From assembly GCF_000524475.1 (NCBI RefSeq), contig NZ_BAVQ01000009.1, positions 96,343 through 160,342 on the forward strand: DNA of 64,000 nt, given 5' to 3'. Of this stretch, positions 45,496 through 55,711 are shown in pieces. Within the stretch, counting starts at the first letter, position 1, and each line of letters starts with the position of its first letter. Origin of the DNA: Tomitella biformata AHU 1821 (GTDB lineage Bacteria > Actinomycetota > Actinomycetes > Mycobacteriales > Mycobacteriaceae). The notes beneath the pieces were generated by a model. That model did no database searches, had not been told where the DNA came from, and saw only the letters and a program-made list of their open reading frames with translations. A program made the position numbers and the translations under genes.

Positions 45496-47259
45496 TCAGA
45501 AAAGGCGCCCCGCATCCTCGTCCCGCGCGCCGATCCGCCAACCGCCGGCGCTCTCCTGCCGCCGCCAGAAATCGGCAAACCGCGCACCGCTGGCGAGCAA
45601 CCCGGGCACGGTGCCGTCCTCCACCACGCGCCCGTCCTCGAGGAGGAGGACCCGGTCGGCCGCGCGAATACTGGCCAGCTGGTGAGAGACGATCACGCGC
45701 GTGCGCGGGGTCGAGTCTGCGCTCAGGGCTCTGGTGATCGCGGCCTCGTTCTCGGTGTCCAGCGCGCTGGTGGCCTCGTCGACCAGCAGCACGGGCGCGG
45801 GTTTGAGCAGCGCCCTGGCGATGGAGACTCGCTGGCGCTCGCCGCCGGACAGCGAGCCGCCGGCCTCGCCCACCCGCGTGTCCCAGCCGTCGGGCAGGCG
45901 GCGCACGACGGCGTCTACGCGGGCCAGCCCGGCAGCCCGCTCGAGGGTTGCCGCCGTGGCCGTCGGGTTGCCCACCAGGATGTTCTCCCGGACGGTGGTA
46001 TCGAATAGGTAGGGCTGCTGGAACACCACGCTCACGATGTCCCGCCGCGCGGCGTCGTCGAGCGTGGCCACGTCGACGAGGATGGTGCCCGCAGTAGGCC
46101 GGTGCAGGCCCGCGAGCAGCGCGAGCACAGTGCTCTTGCCCGAGCCGGAGGGCCCGACCACCGCCGTGGTCGTGCCCGGCTCCAGCGTGAGGTCGAGCCC
46201 GTGGAGGACGGCCGGATCTCCCGGCGCGTAGCGGAAGCCGACGCCGCGCAGCTCGATCCGGGGCAGGCTGCTCGGCTGCGACTCGGGCGCGACTACCCCC
46301 GCGTCCACCGCATCCGTGGGCGCGTCGAGCACGGCCTTGATGCGGCGCCGCGCGCCAGCGGAGGCCTCGACGCCGCCGCTGAGCTCCGCGAGCACGGTAA
46401 ACGGCTCGAGGTAGCGGACGATGACGACGATCAGCGCGATCGCCTCGGGGATGGTCAGCTCGCCGCGCTGGGCGAGCACCACGGCCGTGCCCGCCAGGAT
46501 GATCAGCGCGAGCTGGCTGGCCACGCTGAAGATGATCTGCCCCGGGATCTGCATCCGCAGCAGCCGCATGGCGGTGCTGTGCTGCGTGGTCAGGGCCACG
46601 CCGACATGGCTGCGCGCCGGGTCCACGCGGCGGGCCGCCCGGAGGGCCTGCTGGGTGCGCGCGAACTCGACGATCCGCTCGGTCAGGGCGCCGTTCGCGG
46701 TGGCGGCGGCGCGCTCTGCGTCCCGCCCGAGCCGGGTGGCCGCCCAGTGGGCGCCGAGGAGCATCGGCACCCCGGCCAGCGCGGCCAGCCCCAGCGGCCA
46801 GGAGATCGGGAGCAGGGCGAGGGCGATCGCGAGCGGTAGGAGGACGGCGCTGAGCACCGGCGTGACCAGGTAGACGACCAGCCCGACGAGGTCCGGCCCG
46901 GTGGCGGCGACGGACTGCCGCGCGGTGGCGGTGTTCTCTGCGGTGAACCAGGTCAGGCGGGTGCGGGTGAGCTGGTCGGCGACGGCGTGCTGACCGGAGT
47001 CGAGCAGCTCGAAGCCCAAGTCGAAGCCGCTTCGGACCCCGGCCCAGTCGATGCCCCACCCGAGCACTGTCACCAGCGCGAGGGCCCCGAGCCACGGCCA
47101 CGCGCTCGCCGGGTCCTCCCCGAACAATGCGCCCACGATCGGCACGAGCAGCACCGCGCCCGCCGCCCGCAGCAGGATGCTGAGCGTGGTCAATGCCAGG
47201 AGGACGCGGACGGCGGGGCGGCGGCCCGCGGGCAACAGCGTCAGCAGGGTGCGGATCAT
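45496..47259 (-). CDS. irtB: Siderophore ABC importer, IrtB-like
   Basis: A 587-aa ABC exporter-fold half-transporter: six transmembrane segments followed by an ATPase with Walker [10 protein letters not shown], signature [15 protein letters not shown] and Walker [14 protein letters not shown]. In mycobacteria IrtB pairs with IrtA to import ferric carboxymycobactin. The ATG at 47259 overlaps the irtA stop (ATGA). It lacks the FAD domain, as usual for IrtB. Confidence 0.9.
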   Translation of the reverse strand: MIRTLLTLLPAGRRPAVRVLLALTTLSILLRAAGAVLLVPIVGALFGEDPASAWPWLGALALVTVLGWGIDWAGVRSGFDLGFELLDSGQHAVADQLTRTRLTWFTAENTATARQSVAATGPDLVGLVVYLVTPVLSAVLLPLAIALALLPISWPLGLAALAGVPMLLGAHWAATRLGRDAERAAATANGALTERIVEFARTQQALRAARRVDPARSHVGVALTTQHSTAMRLLRMQIPGQIIFSVASQLALIILAGTAVVLAQRGELTIPEAIALIVVIVRYLEPFTVLAELSGGVEASAGARRRIKAVLDAPTDAVDAGVVAPESQPSSLPRIELRGVGFRYAPGDPAVLHGLDLTLEPGTTTAVVGPSGSGKSTVLALLAGLHRPTAGTILVDVATLDDAARRDIVSVVFQQPYLFDTTVRENILVGNPTATAATLERAAGLARVDAVVRRLPDGWDTRVGEAGGSLSGGERQRVSIARALLKPAPVLLVDEATSALDTENEAAITRALSADSTPRTRVIVSHQLASIRAADRVLLLEDGRVVEDGTVPGLLASGARFADFWRRQESAGGWRIGARDEDAGRLF

Positions 47260-49731
47260 CGAGCGTCCTCCGTCTGGGCGCCGGCCATCGACCGCGCGCC
47301 GTCGGCCTCCCACAGTTGGCGGTAGCGGCCGGAGCCGGCGACCAGGGCGGCATGGGTGCCGGTCTCGGCGATCCGGCCATGTTCGAGCACGACGATGCGG
47401 TCCACCCCGGTGATGGTGTGCAGGCGGTGCGCGATGACCAGCACGGTGCGGTCCGCGGTGAGGCGGTTGAGCGCGCGTTGCACGAGGTACTCCGATTCGG
47501 GGTCCGCGAACGCGGTCGCCTCGTCCAACACCAGCACTGGGGTGTCGGCGAGGATCGCGCGGGCGATGGTCAGGCGCTGGCGCTCGCCGCCGGACAGCGC
47601 CGCGTCCGGGCCGAGGACCGTGGCGTAGCCGTCGGGCAGGCGCAGGATCCGGTGGTGGATGTGCGCCGCTCGCGCCGCGTCCGCCACCTGCTCGTCGGTG
47701 GCGGACGGGACCGCGAGAGCGATATTCTCGCGCACCGTGCCGTGCACCAGTTGCGTCTGTTGGAAGACGAAGCCAACCTTGGCGTACAACGTGTCGGCCG
47801 TCATCTCGCGGAGGTCCTGACCGCCGACGCGAATCGCCCCGGCGCCCACGTCGTGGAAACGGGCGAGCAGCGCGGCCAGCGTCGACTTCCCCGACCCCGA
47901 CGGCCCGACCAGCGCCGTCACCGTGCCCGGCTCCAGGGTCAGCGAGATGTCCGCCAGCACCGGCACGCCCGGGCGGTAGGCGAACTCGACGCCGTCGAAT
48001 TCGACGCGCCCGGGATCGCCGTGTGCCGCCGCGGCGGGTTCGGCCGCCGTCAGCTCCGGCTCGTCGAGCGTCACCTGGATCCTGCGCGCGGCGAGCAGCC
48101 CCGCGCGCAGCCCCGAGAGTCCGTAGCCGATGCCAAGCAGACGCGAGCCAAAAGTGGTGCCCAGCAACAGGAATGGCAGCAGCGCCACCCGATCCATGGA
48201 TCCGGTCGTGATCAACAGGGTCCCGAGGGCGACGATGAGGAGCAGGGCCGTCGCCGGCCGCGTCGCCAGGTCCATCAGCGTCTTCTGTCCAATGAACGGC
48301 CGCTGCCAGTCGTTGAGGAATCCGATGTAGTCGTCCGTCCTGGCCCGGAACGTCGAGGCCGCGGCACCGCCGAACACGCGCACCACCGGCTGTCCTTCCA
48401 GGTACGCGCCGGCCTCGGTGTTCATCCGTTCCGACCAGCGCAACGCCTGGGCTGTCTTCGGCCCGGACTGCACCATCATCACCGACATCGTCGCCATGTA
48501 GACCAGCACCGGGACGAGCAGCAGCAGCGCGATCCGCCAGTCCACGAAGAACAGGTACACGAGCACCGAGACGGGCGCGACGACCGCTGCGACCGCGTCG
48601 GGCACCGCATGGGTGACCAAGTAGTGCAGGGCCAGCGTGTCGTCTTGGACGAGTTGCTTGACCTGTCCCGAGCCGCGGGCGTCGTACCAGCCCAGCGGGA
48701 GACGGGCGAGCTTGCCGAGCAGGCGGCGGCGGACGTCACGCTCGAATCGAGCGTCGACCGCGTGCAGCCACAGCAGGAGCGCCGACGCAAACAGCGCCCC
48801 GGCGCCCATAAGCGAGAGCGCCCACACGACGACGGTCCACAGCCGGGCGGACTCCGCGCCGGCGAGCAGCAGCCGGGAGAGCTCCACCAGCAGCAGGAAC
48901 GGCGCCAGCTGGATCAGAGTGACCAGGGCCGATGCCACGCCGCCCGCGATCAGCTTCGGCCGCAGCGGGGCCATGAGCCGGCCCGCCGCCTGCGCCCGCC
49001 ACACGCCGGGCTCGGCGCTGTCCGCCGCGTTGGGCACCGCGGCCACCGGCGCCACGGCCTCGAGAACTTGCTCCGGCTCGCCCTCCGAGCGGAGTTTGCC
49101 CATCGCGCGGCCGTAGATCCAATAGGCCTGCGCGTGCATCTCCGCCTTGGGGAATCCGAACTCGTCGCGCAGTCGCGCCCGCAGGTGCTTCAGCGAGGCG
49201 GACTCCGGCCCCAGCCAGGCGTACCAGTCGGACCAACCCCGATCCTCGATCGCCGCGGCGAGCGAGCTCGGACCGCGGCGCGGCGCCCAGTGCGTGCGCA
49301 GGCGCGGATGCGCGGGCATGGGGATGAGCAGATCGGCCTCGTCGTGCTGCTCCAGGTACAGCTCCACCGGCACGTCCGCGGGCACGGTGCGCAGGATCCC
49401 GGTGATCGCCGGGCTCGACCCGCACCGCCCACGCCGAGGCCGGGCCCGCCGGCTCGTGCAGGACGACGTCCACCGCGAACGCGCCCGTCTCCTCGTCTGC
49501 CTCGCTGAGGGTGTACGCGCGCTGATACTCGGCGACCCCGCCGTCCGGATCGGGGAACCAGAACCGCAGCCATGCCGTCGGCCCCGCCTCCGCGTCCTCG
49601 AACAGGGTGGGCGAGACCATCCGCACCCGCAGGAACCGCGGGGCCAACAGCTCCGTGCCGACGACTGTCGCCTCGTGGTCGCGCGCGCCGAACGCCCGCA
49701 GCACCGCTCCTTGAAACCCGCGCTTGGCCAT
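47256..49731 (-). pseudogene. irtA: Siderophore ABC importer, IrtA-like, frameshifted in the FAD domain
   Basis: The gene starts at 49731 with an IrtA-like FAD/siderophore-interaction domain ([23 protein letters not shown] motif RAYTLSEAD). At 49405-49413 the frame changes. Downstream codons ([20 protein letters not shown]) are in another frame and continue through the rest of the FAD domain, six membrane helices and an intact ATPase (Walker [24 protein letters not shown], Walker B DEATAF). About 34 codons, the expected nucleotide-binding loop, are missing compared with intact IrtA. An internal GTG at 49385 could make a shorter ABC protein without FAD activity. Sequencing error cannot explain the missing codons. 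Confidence 0.8.
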
Positions 49732-49736
49732 CCGAC

Positions 49737-50714
49737 TCACTGCCCAAGCGTGGCCAACGCGGGCTCGAGCTTGTTGGCGGCCCACGGGACGGAGTAGACG
49801 GTCGGCGCCGCGAACGCCGCCGCGTTGTCATTGGTCAGAAAGACCGTCGCCCCGCGCTGGACTGCGGGCAGGTTGTTCCAACCCGGGATCGAGCCGAACA
49901 CCTCGGGGCCGCCGGCCAGCGGCCAGAAGATCAGCAGATCCGAGCCCAGCAGGTCCAACCGCTCGCCGGAGACCGTAACGCGCTGGCCATTGGCCGACAG
50001 CGACTCCACCCCCGGGTCCAGGACCAGGCCCACCGATGCCAGCAGCTTTGCCGACGGGTCGGTCCCCGAGGTCACCACGCCGAACTCGCCGTCGGGCGTC
50101 AGCTGCCCGAAGGCGAACGTCTGCCCCTGCGCCGCGGGGTATTTCGACTTGATCTGCGCCAGCTGGCCGTCGACCTCGGCGATCGCCGTGGCGGCATCAT
50201 CCTGCTTGTCGAAGATCCTCCCCGCCGCGGACAGCACGTCCTGCCAGCTGTCGTTGACCGCGCCCGACGCCATCACCGGGATGGTCGGCGCTACGGAGCT
50301 CAGCTTGTCGTACGTGCCCTGGTCTGGCACGTAGCCAGCCAAGATCACGTCCGGGGCGAACTTCGCGAGCTCCTCGAGATCGGGCCTGCCGGCGCTCACG
50401 CCGTACTCCACAACGGTCGAATCGTGCGCAGGCGTCCACTCAAATCGATTGCCAGGGCCCGCGTAACCCGACATCACGAACTCCGCGGTGATGGGCACGT
50501 CGAGCTTGACCAGCGAGTCCGACCAAGTCGAGTTGATCGTGACCACCCGCTGGGGGGCGCGGGGCACGTTCGTCGAACCGTACTGGTGGTCGATGGCGAC
50601 GACTTCCACGGAGTCCGTGGACTCCGTGTCCGTGGCGGCGCTGGAGCAGCCGGCGACGGCCACCAACGCGGCGGCAGCCAATGCGGTCATCAGAGTAGAT
50701 CGGCGAAACGTCAT
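49737..50714 (-). CDS. Iron-siderophore substrate-binding lipoprotein
   Basis: A 325-aa periplasmic-binding-type protein of the siderophore/heme class. Signal with lipobox VAGC near residue 22 ([18 protein letters not shown]). Conserved segments include [20 protein letters not shown] and [12 protein letters not shown]. It would capture a ferric siderophore outside the membrane and pass it to the importer. It is the first gene of the operon and is preceded by an iron box five bases before its ATG. The stop lies five bases from the IrtA-like start. Confidence 0.9.
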   Translation of the reverse strand: MTFRRSTLMTALAAAALVAVAGCSSAATDTESTDSVEVVAIDHQYGSTNVPRAPQRVVTINSTWSDSLVKLDVPITAEFVMSGYAGPGNRFEWTPAHDSTVVEYGVSAGRPDLEELAKFAPDVILAGYVPDQGTYDKLSSVAPTIPVMASGAVNDSWQDVLSAAGRIFDKQDDAATAIAEVDGQLAQIKSKYPAAQGQTFAFGQLTPDGEFGVVTSGTDPSAKLLASVGLVLDPGVESLSANGQRVTVSGERLDLLGSDLLIFWPLAGGPEVFGSIPGWNNLPAVQRGATVFLTNDNAAAFAAPTVYSVPWAANKLEPALATLGQ

Positions 50715-50718
50715 TTCA

Positions 50719-50737
50719 TGAGGTTAGGCTAACCTAT
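50719..50737. promoter_or_regulatory. Iron box (IdeR/DtxR operator)
   Basis: TGAGGTTAGGCTAACCTAT matches 17 of 19 positions of the consensus TTAGGTTAGSCTAACCTAA. It sits just before the start of the siderophore-binding gene, so iron-bound IdeR/DtxR should repress the whole operon. Confidence 0.88.
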
Positions 50738-50761
50738 CCTTTCCTGGCAAGGCTGCTGGCC

Positions 50762-50824
50762 GCCGCGTTCGCCCAGCTTCCCGATGTCGGGCAGGTGGTC
50801 AGCGATCGCGCCAAAGATCAGGAG
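50762..50824 (-). pseudogene. Relic of a P450 gene (C-terminal fragment)
   Basis: The minus strand encodes LLIFGAIADHLPDIGKLGER, which matches DLIFNAIADHLPDITKLGD in the P450 at 55712-56974. The two DNA segments (50767-50818 and 55812-55863) match at 43 of 52 bases. The remainder of a P450 gene is absent, so this is a decayed 3' fragment, probably of a duplicate of the CYP125-like gene or a close relative. Confidence 0.7.
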
Positions 50825-50907
50825 TCCGCCAATTATCCCAAATCCGCATATTTGCAGTCCGGGACGCGTAGTCTCTTTGTACGAGATTTGCAGGAGGAGG
50901 TCACCCA

Positions 50908-52482
50908 ATGACCACCGTGACACGCAACCCCGACGGCCCCACCTCCCGATGGCGACAGCGCACCGTGCTGGCCGCCACCGCAATTCTCCTGATGTCGGCG
51001 GCCGCGGCGTGTGCCAGCTCGGGCACATCCGGCTCGGACGAGGCCGAGGCCCAAGAAAAACAGATCGCGTGGACGAGCTGCGACGGACTGGGCGAGGAGT
51101 TCCAGTGCGCCAAAGTTGAGGTGCCCCTGGACTGGAACAACCAGGACGGCAAGAAGATCGAGCTGGCCGTGATCCGCCACCTCGCCAGCCACCCCGACCA
51201 GCGAATCGGATCGATGTTCGTCAATCCGGGCGGGCCGGGCCAGAGCGGCGTCGACCTGGTGCGGAACTCGGCCGACGACTTCGACACCTGGGGTGCGGGC
51301 CGCTTCGACCTGGTGGGCTGGGATCCCCGGGGCACGAACGCCAGCACACCCGTGCAGTGCTTCACCAACAGCGACGACCAAGACCAGTTCTGGCGGGGCG
51401 TGTCGATTCCCAACACGCCCGCTGAGTCGGAGGCCTATGCGAACAAGGTCACCGAGCTGGCGCAACGGTGCGGACAGCTCAGCGGAGACCTCCTCTCGCA
51501 TATCACCACCGCGGACACCGCCCGCGACCTCGACAGACTGCGCGAACTGGTCGGCGACCAGAAGATCACCTACGTCGGCCTGTCCTACGGCACGATGATC
51601 GGCCAGACCTACGCCAACCTGTTCCCCGACCGGGTGCGGGCGATCATGCTCGACGGCGTGGTCGACCCGGTCGACGAATCCACCAGCATGGAGACGAATA
51701 TCAGCAATGCCATCAGCGGCGCCGACCAGGTTCTCGAGCAGTTCATCGCACAGTGCCAGGAAGCCGGTCCCGAACGCTGCGCGCTTGCCGGCCATGGCGA
51801 GACCGTCGGGCAGCGGGTGGCGGCACTGTTCGCCAAGGCTCGCCAGGCGCCGATCCCCGCACCCCACGCAGACCCTCCCGGCGAGCTCACCGCCACTGAC
51901 CTGCAGGTCTCCACGTTCAACCCCCTGCGGGTACCGCTCACCTGGCCCGCCTTCGCGCAGAATCTCGAGGACGCCGTCAACGGTGACGCCTCGGCCCTGG
52001 AGATCACGGTGCAGGCGCTGGCAGCACCGGAATCCAGCCCCGGCTTTTATACCTCGGCCGCAATCTCGTGCGGCGACGCTCCAGCGCGCGTCCCGTTGTC
52101 GGCATGGCCCGCGCAGATCGCCCGCTTCAGCAACTCGGGCATACTGGACGGGACGTTGCTGGGCTGGACGCTATGGGCGCCGTGCGCCGCGAACTGGCCG
52201 GCGAACGCCACCGGCCGCTACACCGGGCCCTGGGACGCTAAGACCGAGACCCCGCTCCTGGTGATGAGCGCCCGCTACGACCCCGGCACCCCATACCCCA
52301 ACGCCGAGGTCGCCCAGAAGCGACTCGGCAACGCCGTGCTGGTCACCCTGGAGAGCTTCGGCCACCCGAGCTACCAGGTCCCCAGCAAGTGCATGGACGA
52401 CCTGCGGGTGCAGTACCTCACCGATCTCGTCACCCCACCGAACGGCACGGTCTGCCAACCGGACCAGGGTCCGTTCGACTAG
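50908..52482 (+). CDS. Secreted tripeptidyl-aminopeptidase-like alpha/beta hydrolase (lipoprotein)
   Basis: A 524-aa exported hydrolase. Signal with a possible lipobox AAAC near residue 35 (LLMSAAAACASSGTSG). Domains: alpha/beta hydrolase with FVNPGGPGQSG and WDPRGTN, nucleophile in GLSYGT, and a C-terminal TAP-like domain carrying the late Asp (ARYDPGTPYP) and His (SFGHPSY). The family cleaves N-terminal peptides or esters in the cell envelope. AGGAGGAGG lies seven bases before the ATG. Confidence 0.9.
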   Translation: MTTVTRNPDGPTSRWRQRTVLAATAILLMSAAAACASSGTSGSDEAEAQEKQIAWTSCDGLGEEFQCAKVEVPLDWNNQDGKKIELAVIRHLASHPDQRIGSMFVNPGGPGQSGVDLVRNSADDFDTWGAGRFDLVGWDPRGTNASTPVQCFTNSDDQDQFWRGVSIPNTPAESEAYANKVTELAQRCGQLSGDLLSHITTADTARDLDRLRELVGDQKITYVGLSYGTMIGQTYANLFPDRVRAIMLDGVVDPVDESTSMETNISNAISGADQVLEQFIAQCQEAGPERCALAGHGETVGQRVAALFAKARQAPIPAPHADPPGELTATDLQVSTFNPLRVPLTWPAFAQNLEDAVNGDASALEITVQALAAPESSPGFYTSAAISCGDAPARVPLSAWPAQIARFSNSGILDGTLLGWTLWAPCAANWPANATGRYTGPWDAKTETPLLVMSARYDPGTPYPNAEVAQKRLGNAVLVTLESFGHPSYQVPSKCMDDLRVQYLTDLVTPPNGTVCQPDQGPFD

Positions 52483-52569
52483 GAGGACGGGCTATCGCTG
52501 GGACCCGCTCCCGAATCGTCATGTGACCAGGAGCCGCTCAAGATGCAGACAAATGGCAATTCCCCTCGT

Positions 52570-52596
52570 AGAGACTAAAAGGCCTTTATCGTCTCT
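52570..52596. promoter_or_regulatory. Probable TetR operator upstream of the NTF2-like/tetR operon
   Basis: AGAGAC (52570-52575) and GTCTCT (52591-52596) are perfect inverted arms around an AAAGGCCTTT palindrome, making a 27-bp imperfect palindrome. It lies about 25 bases before the NTF2-like gene and likely binds the TetR protein encoded second in the operon. Confidence 0.6.
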
Positions 52597-52623
52597 TCTA
52601 GTCACTCCGACGAAGGGATGCAG

Positions 52624-53367
52624 ATGTTCGACTTCAATCTCTTGCTGAACGAGCTGGACAAACCTCGGCTACGGCAGCCGCTGCCGGAATTCCTGCCCTC
52701 GAACCGCGGGGTCCAAGCTCGGGTGATTGCCGAAGACGAGCTGAACAAGATGCACCGGGAGTTCTTCGTCGAGCTCAAACGCCAGATCGACTTCCTCGGC
52801 GGACACGGCATCGACATCGGGTGGCTCTACGACTGGGCGGCAAAGTACACCTGGAGCTGGCTCGCACGGGACATGAGTCGCAACGACGAGATCTACACCC
52901 AGGACCTGCGTTACGTGGACCCGACGACGTTCGGCCGGACGATCGTCGGACAAGAGGAATTCGTCAAGTACAACTTCGCCTTCCTCGATGCGATCTCGGA
53001 CTGGCGATACGACCCGTTCCCTGATCAGTTCTACATCGACGTCACAGCCGACGGTGAAACACGCCTGGTGATCCGCTACATGGGCAGCGGATACTTCGAC
53101 GGGACGCTGCGGCTCTACCCGTACGACGACACAGCGCCGGCGCTGACCGGAGCGGGGAACTTCGTGCAGGCCTGCGCGGTCGACCGCTATCACTTCAGCC
53201 CCGACGGTTTAATGTGCTTCGGCGAGACTCTCTGGGACTTCATGGACATGGCGCAGTCAGCGGGCATAGCCCCGCGCGATGACAGCTGGCAGTTCAAGGC
53301 GCTGATGCAGGCTGCCCGCCTGCCCGCACTCGGCAACCGGCTGCGGCGCAGAGTCCCGTTCCTATGA
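52624..53367 (+). CDS. NTF2/SnoaL-like fold protein, unknown function
   Basis: A 247-aa protein with distant resemblance to NTF2-like (SnoaL, ketosteroid-isomerase-fold) proteins; helical N-terminus (residues 40-85), then strand-rich segments such as DQFYIDVTADGETRLVIRYM. No catalytic residues can be assigned. The ATG at 52624 has AAGGGA at good spacing; the upstream ATG at 52618 is also possible. The stop overlaps the next TetR start (ATGA), so the two are coupled. Confidence 0.6.
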   Translation: MFDFNLLLNELDKPRLRQPLPEFLPSNRGVQARVIAEDELNKMHREFFVELKRQIDFLGGHGIDIGWLYDWAAKYTWSWLARDMSRNDEIYTQDLRYVDPTTFGRTIVGQEEFVKYNFAFLDAISDWRYDPFPDQFYIDVTADGETRLVIRYMGSGYFDGTLRLYPYDDTAPALTGAGNFVQACAVDRYHFSPDGLMCFGETLWDFMDMAQSAGIAPRDDSWQFKALMQAARLPALGNRLRRRVPFL

Positions 53368-53951
53368 CCGCCGCGCCCACAGACCCCTATGCGGATCGCA
53401 TCATCGACGCCGCCTATGCCCTGCTGAGCCGTCACGGTCTCCGTCGGACGACGATCTCCGACGTCGTCCGCGAGTCAGGGGTGTCACGCGCGACATTATT
53501 CCGGCGGTTTCCCAGCAGGAGTGACCTTTTCAGCGCATTGATGTCGCGCGAGGTGACGGCGTTCCTCAGCGACCTCGAGCAACGTCTCGACGAGATCGCC
53601 GATCCCGTGGACCGCCTTGTCGAGACGTTCGTGCGGTTCTGCGAGGTCGCACCGCTGAACCCGGTCCTGCGCCGCCTGGTTGAGTCGGATCCAGATACCG
53701 TGCTGCCTCACCTCACGACCAATGCGGAGCCGATCCTCGCTTTCGGTCGCCAGTTCATGATGAGGGAGCTGACGAGGCTGACCGACTTTGGGTACCGGTT
53801 GACGGCGTCGCCGGAGGTGTGCACGGACCTGATCACCCGGATCTCGCACTCATATCTGCTGCTGCCGCCCGCTCTTCCGGAGCTTGTAGACCACGATCTA
53901 GCGCGCAAGCTGTTCCGCGCCACCATCATTCGCATGGTTATTGCCGACTGA
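53364..53951 (+). CDS. TetR-family transcriptional regulator
   Basis: A 195-aa repressor with TetR HTH at residues 10-60 (RRTTISDVVRESGVSRATLF, RRFPSRSDLFSALM) and a helical ligand domain. Translationally coupled to the preceding NTF2-like gene and likely to repress its own operon through the palindrome at 52570-52596. Confidence 0.88.
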   Translation: MTAAPTDPYADRIIDAAYALLSRHGLRRTTISDVVRESGVSRATLFRRFPSRSDLFSALMSREVTAFLSDLEQRLDEIADPVDRLVETFVRFCEVAPLNPVLRRLVESDPDTVLPHLTTNAEPILAFGRQFMMRELTRLTDFGYRLTASPEVCTDLITRISHSYLLLPPALPELVDHDLARKLFRATIIRMVIAD

Positions 53952-53981
53952 GCGACACCGGTCGCGGCCCTTGTCCCCGGG

Positions 53982-55604
53982 TCACCGAAATGTCTTCGCG
54001 AGGTAACGGAGCAGGGCCTCGCTGTCCACCCCAGGCTGCGAGTGTCCCAGGTACCCATCGGGGCGAATGACGAACACGGACTGATTCACCGCGCCATACG
54101 CGGCGGCGACGGCCCCCTCCACGTCCCGAAGCACGGGCAGGAGGGAGCTGAGCACAACCGCGTCTGCTGCGACGACGAGATACGTGTCCAGCTCGCCATG
54201 GGCGGCGGTGCGGGCAAGCGCCGCAAGGCTTTCCGCCGCGCGGAGGTCGTCGGGTCCGGTGCGGTCCCCGGTGTAGATCATCATTGTGTGCCGCAGCCTG
54301 TCGAGCAGGGAGAACAGTCGGATCGGGGAGGTGACGGCGTCACGCCGGATTCCGGTGGCATCGGGTGCGCGCACGCCCGGACGCAGTAGGGTTCCCTCTT
54401 CGGCGGTGTCGCCGAGGATGGCGCTGTCGGCATATTCGATCAGCAGCTGCGCCTCGCGGCGGATGATGTGGTCTGGGTCGTCCGAATCCGCCCCGATGCC
54501 CTCCCGAGCAGCTCGCACCGTGCGGCCCACGACCTCCTCACCCACCGGACGACGCTCGGCGTCGTAGCTCGGCAGCAAACCGTCGGCGGCTTGGCCTTTC
54601 ACGGCGAGCGCCAGCTTCCACGCCAGGTTGTGCGCGTCCTGGATGCCGGTGTTCATCCCTTGTGCTCCGGTCGGCGGGTGAATATGCGCGGCGTCTCCGG
54701 CGACGAACACCCGATCGCGTCCATAGCTGTCGACGATGCGGTGGCTGATCCGGAAGACGGAGGACCAGCGCAGGTTTCGCGCGGTGGTCGGCTCGGGCGA
54801 CAACCGATCGAGGACGGCCTGAATATGGGAGAGTTCGGGTTGGCGGGTGCCCTCGAACCCGTGCTGAATCTGGTCGGTGCCAGGCTCCGGCGCGCCCGAG
54901 AGGTCGTCGGGCACCAGCATCGACATCCGGTAACGGCCGCGGCCGGGGAGCGGAATGCAGACCAGCGCGTCATCCGTCACGCCATCCACCTGGTGCATCG
55001 ATCTGATGCCGTACCCAATCGGCTGAGACCAGTCGACCTCGACATCGCCGAGCAGGTATTGCTCGGCGAACGCCGCTCCGTCAAACGACAATCCGAGCGT
55101 CTTGCGGGTGATGCTGTGGGCTCCGTCGCAGCCGACGAGATATTGCGCGTCAACGACGACTTCTTCGCCGTCGAGGCTGGTCAGCATGGCGCGCACCCCG
55201 TTGGCATCCTGTTCAAACGAGGCCAGCGCGCTGCCTCGCTCGACTTGCACATCCATCGAGGCGAGCCTGTCTCGCAGGATTCTCTCGGTCTCGTACTGCG
55301 GAATAGCAATGAAACTGAATGGCACATCGCCCGGCGCGGCAAAGTCCATCTGGGCGACCCGCGCACCATTGACGTAGACGATCTGACCGCGCATCTGGAT
55401 CGCCGCGTCCAGCACCTTTCGCAGCACGCCTATCCCCTCGAACAGCTCAAGGGTGCGCGGCTGCACGCCCACCGCCTTGGCATACTGCGGTGGCTGCAGC
55501 AAGGGGTCGACGACGCGAACCTGAACGCCGCGGCGGCGCAACTCAATCGCCGCCGTCAAGCCGACCGGACCGCCGCCAGCGATAAGTACATCCGTACTGG
55601 CCAT
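53982..55604 (-). CDS. FAD-dependent aromatic hydroxylase (class A monooxygenase)
   Basis: A 540-aa flavoprotein hydroxylase of the MhpA/PHBH type. N-terminal GGGPVGLTAAIELRRRGVQV binds FAD, the DG-type region is VGCDGAHSITRK, and the GD motif is VAGDAAHIHPPTGAQGMNTG. It uses NAD(P)H and O2 to hydroxylate an aromatic or phenolic substrate; the C-terminal domain fits the MhpA/resorcinol-hydroxylase group. The substrate is unknown. It lies 107 bases after the P450 stop on the same strand, so co-transcription is possible but not clear. Confidence 0.9.
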   Translation of the reverse strand: MASTDVLIAGGGPVGLTAAIELRRRGVQVRVVDPLLQPPQYAKAVGVQPRTLELFEGIGVLRKVLDAAIQMRGQIVYVNGARVAQMDFAAPGDVPFSFIAIPQYETERILRDRLASMDVQVERGSALASFEQDANGVRAMLTSLDGEEVVVDAQYLVGCDGAHSITRKTLGLSFDGAAFAEQYLLGDVEVDWSQPIGYGIRSMHQVDGVTDDALVCIPLPGRGRYRMSMLVPDDLSGAPEPGTDQIQHGFEGTRQPELSHIQAVLDRLSPEPTTARNLRWSSVFRISHRIVDSYGRDRVFVAGDAAHIHPPTGAQGMNTGIQDAHNLAWKLALAVKGQAADGLLPSYDAERRPVGEEVVGRTVRAAREGIGADSDDPDHIIRREAQLLIEYADSAILGDTAEEGTLLRPGVRAPDATGIRRDAVTSPIRLFSLLDRLRHTMMIYTGDRTGPDDLRAAESLAALARTAAHGELDTYLVVAADAVVLSSLLPVLRDVEGAVAAAYGAVNQSVFVIRPDGYLGHSQPGVDSEALLRYLAKTFR

Positions 55605-55711
55605 GTGCGCACCACCAATCGCTGGCTGTTGCCGCTACAGAAGCATTATGCGCCGTCGACAGGGCAGCGGCGGGATTTTGGCCGATGCCGGTTGAGGACC
55701 CCGGCCCTCTA

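Noticed and set aside
47193..49508. Very long plus-strand open frame (771 codons) opposite irtA
   Set aside because: It is the antisense of the ABC transporter, rich in Arg, Gly, Gln and His; such frames arise from GC-rich codon bias and match no family.
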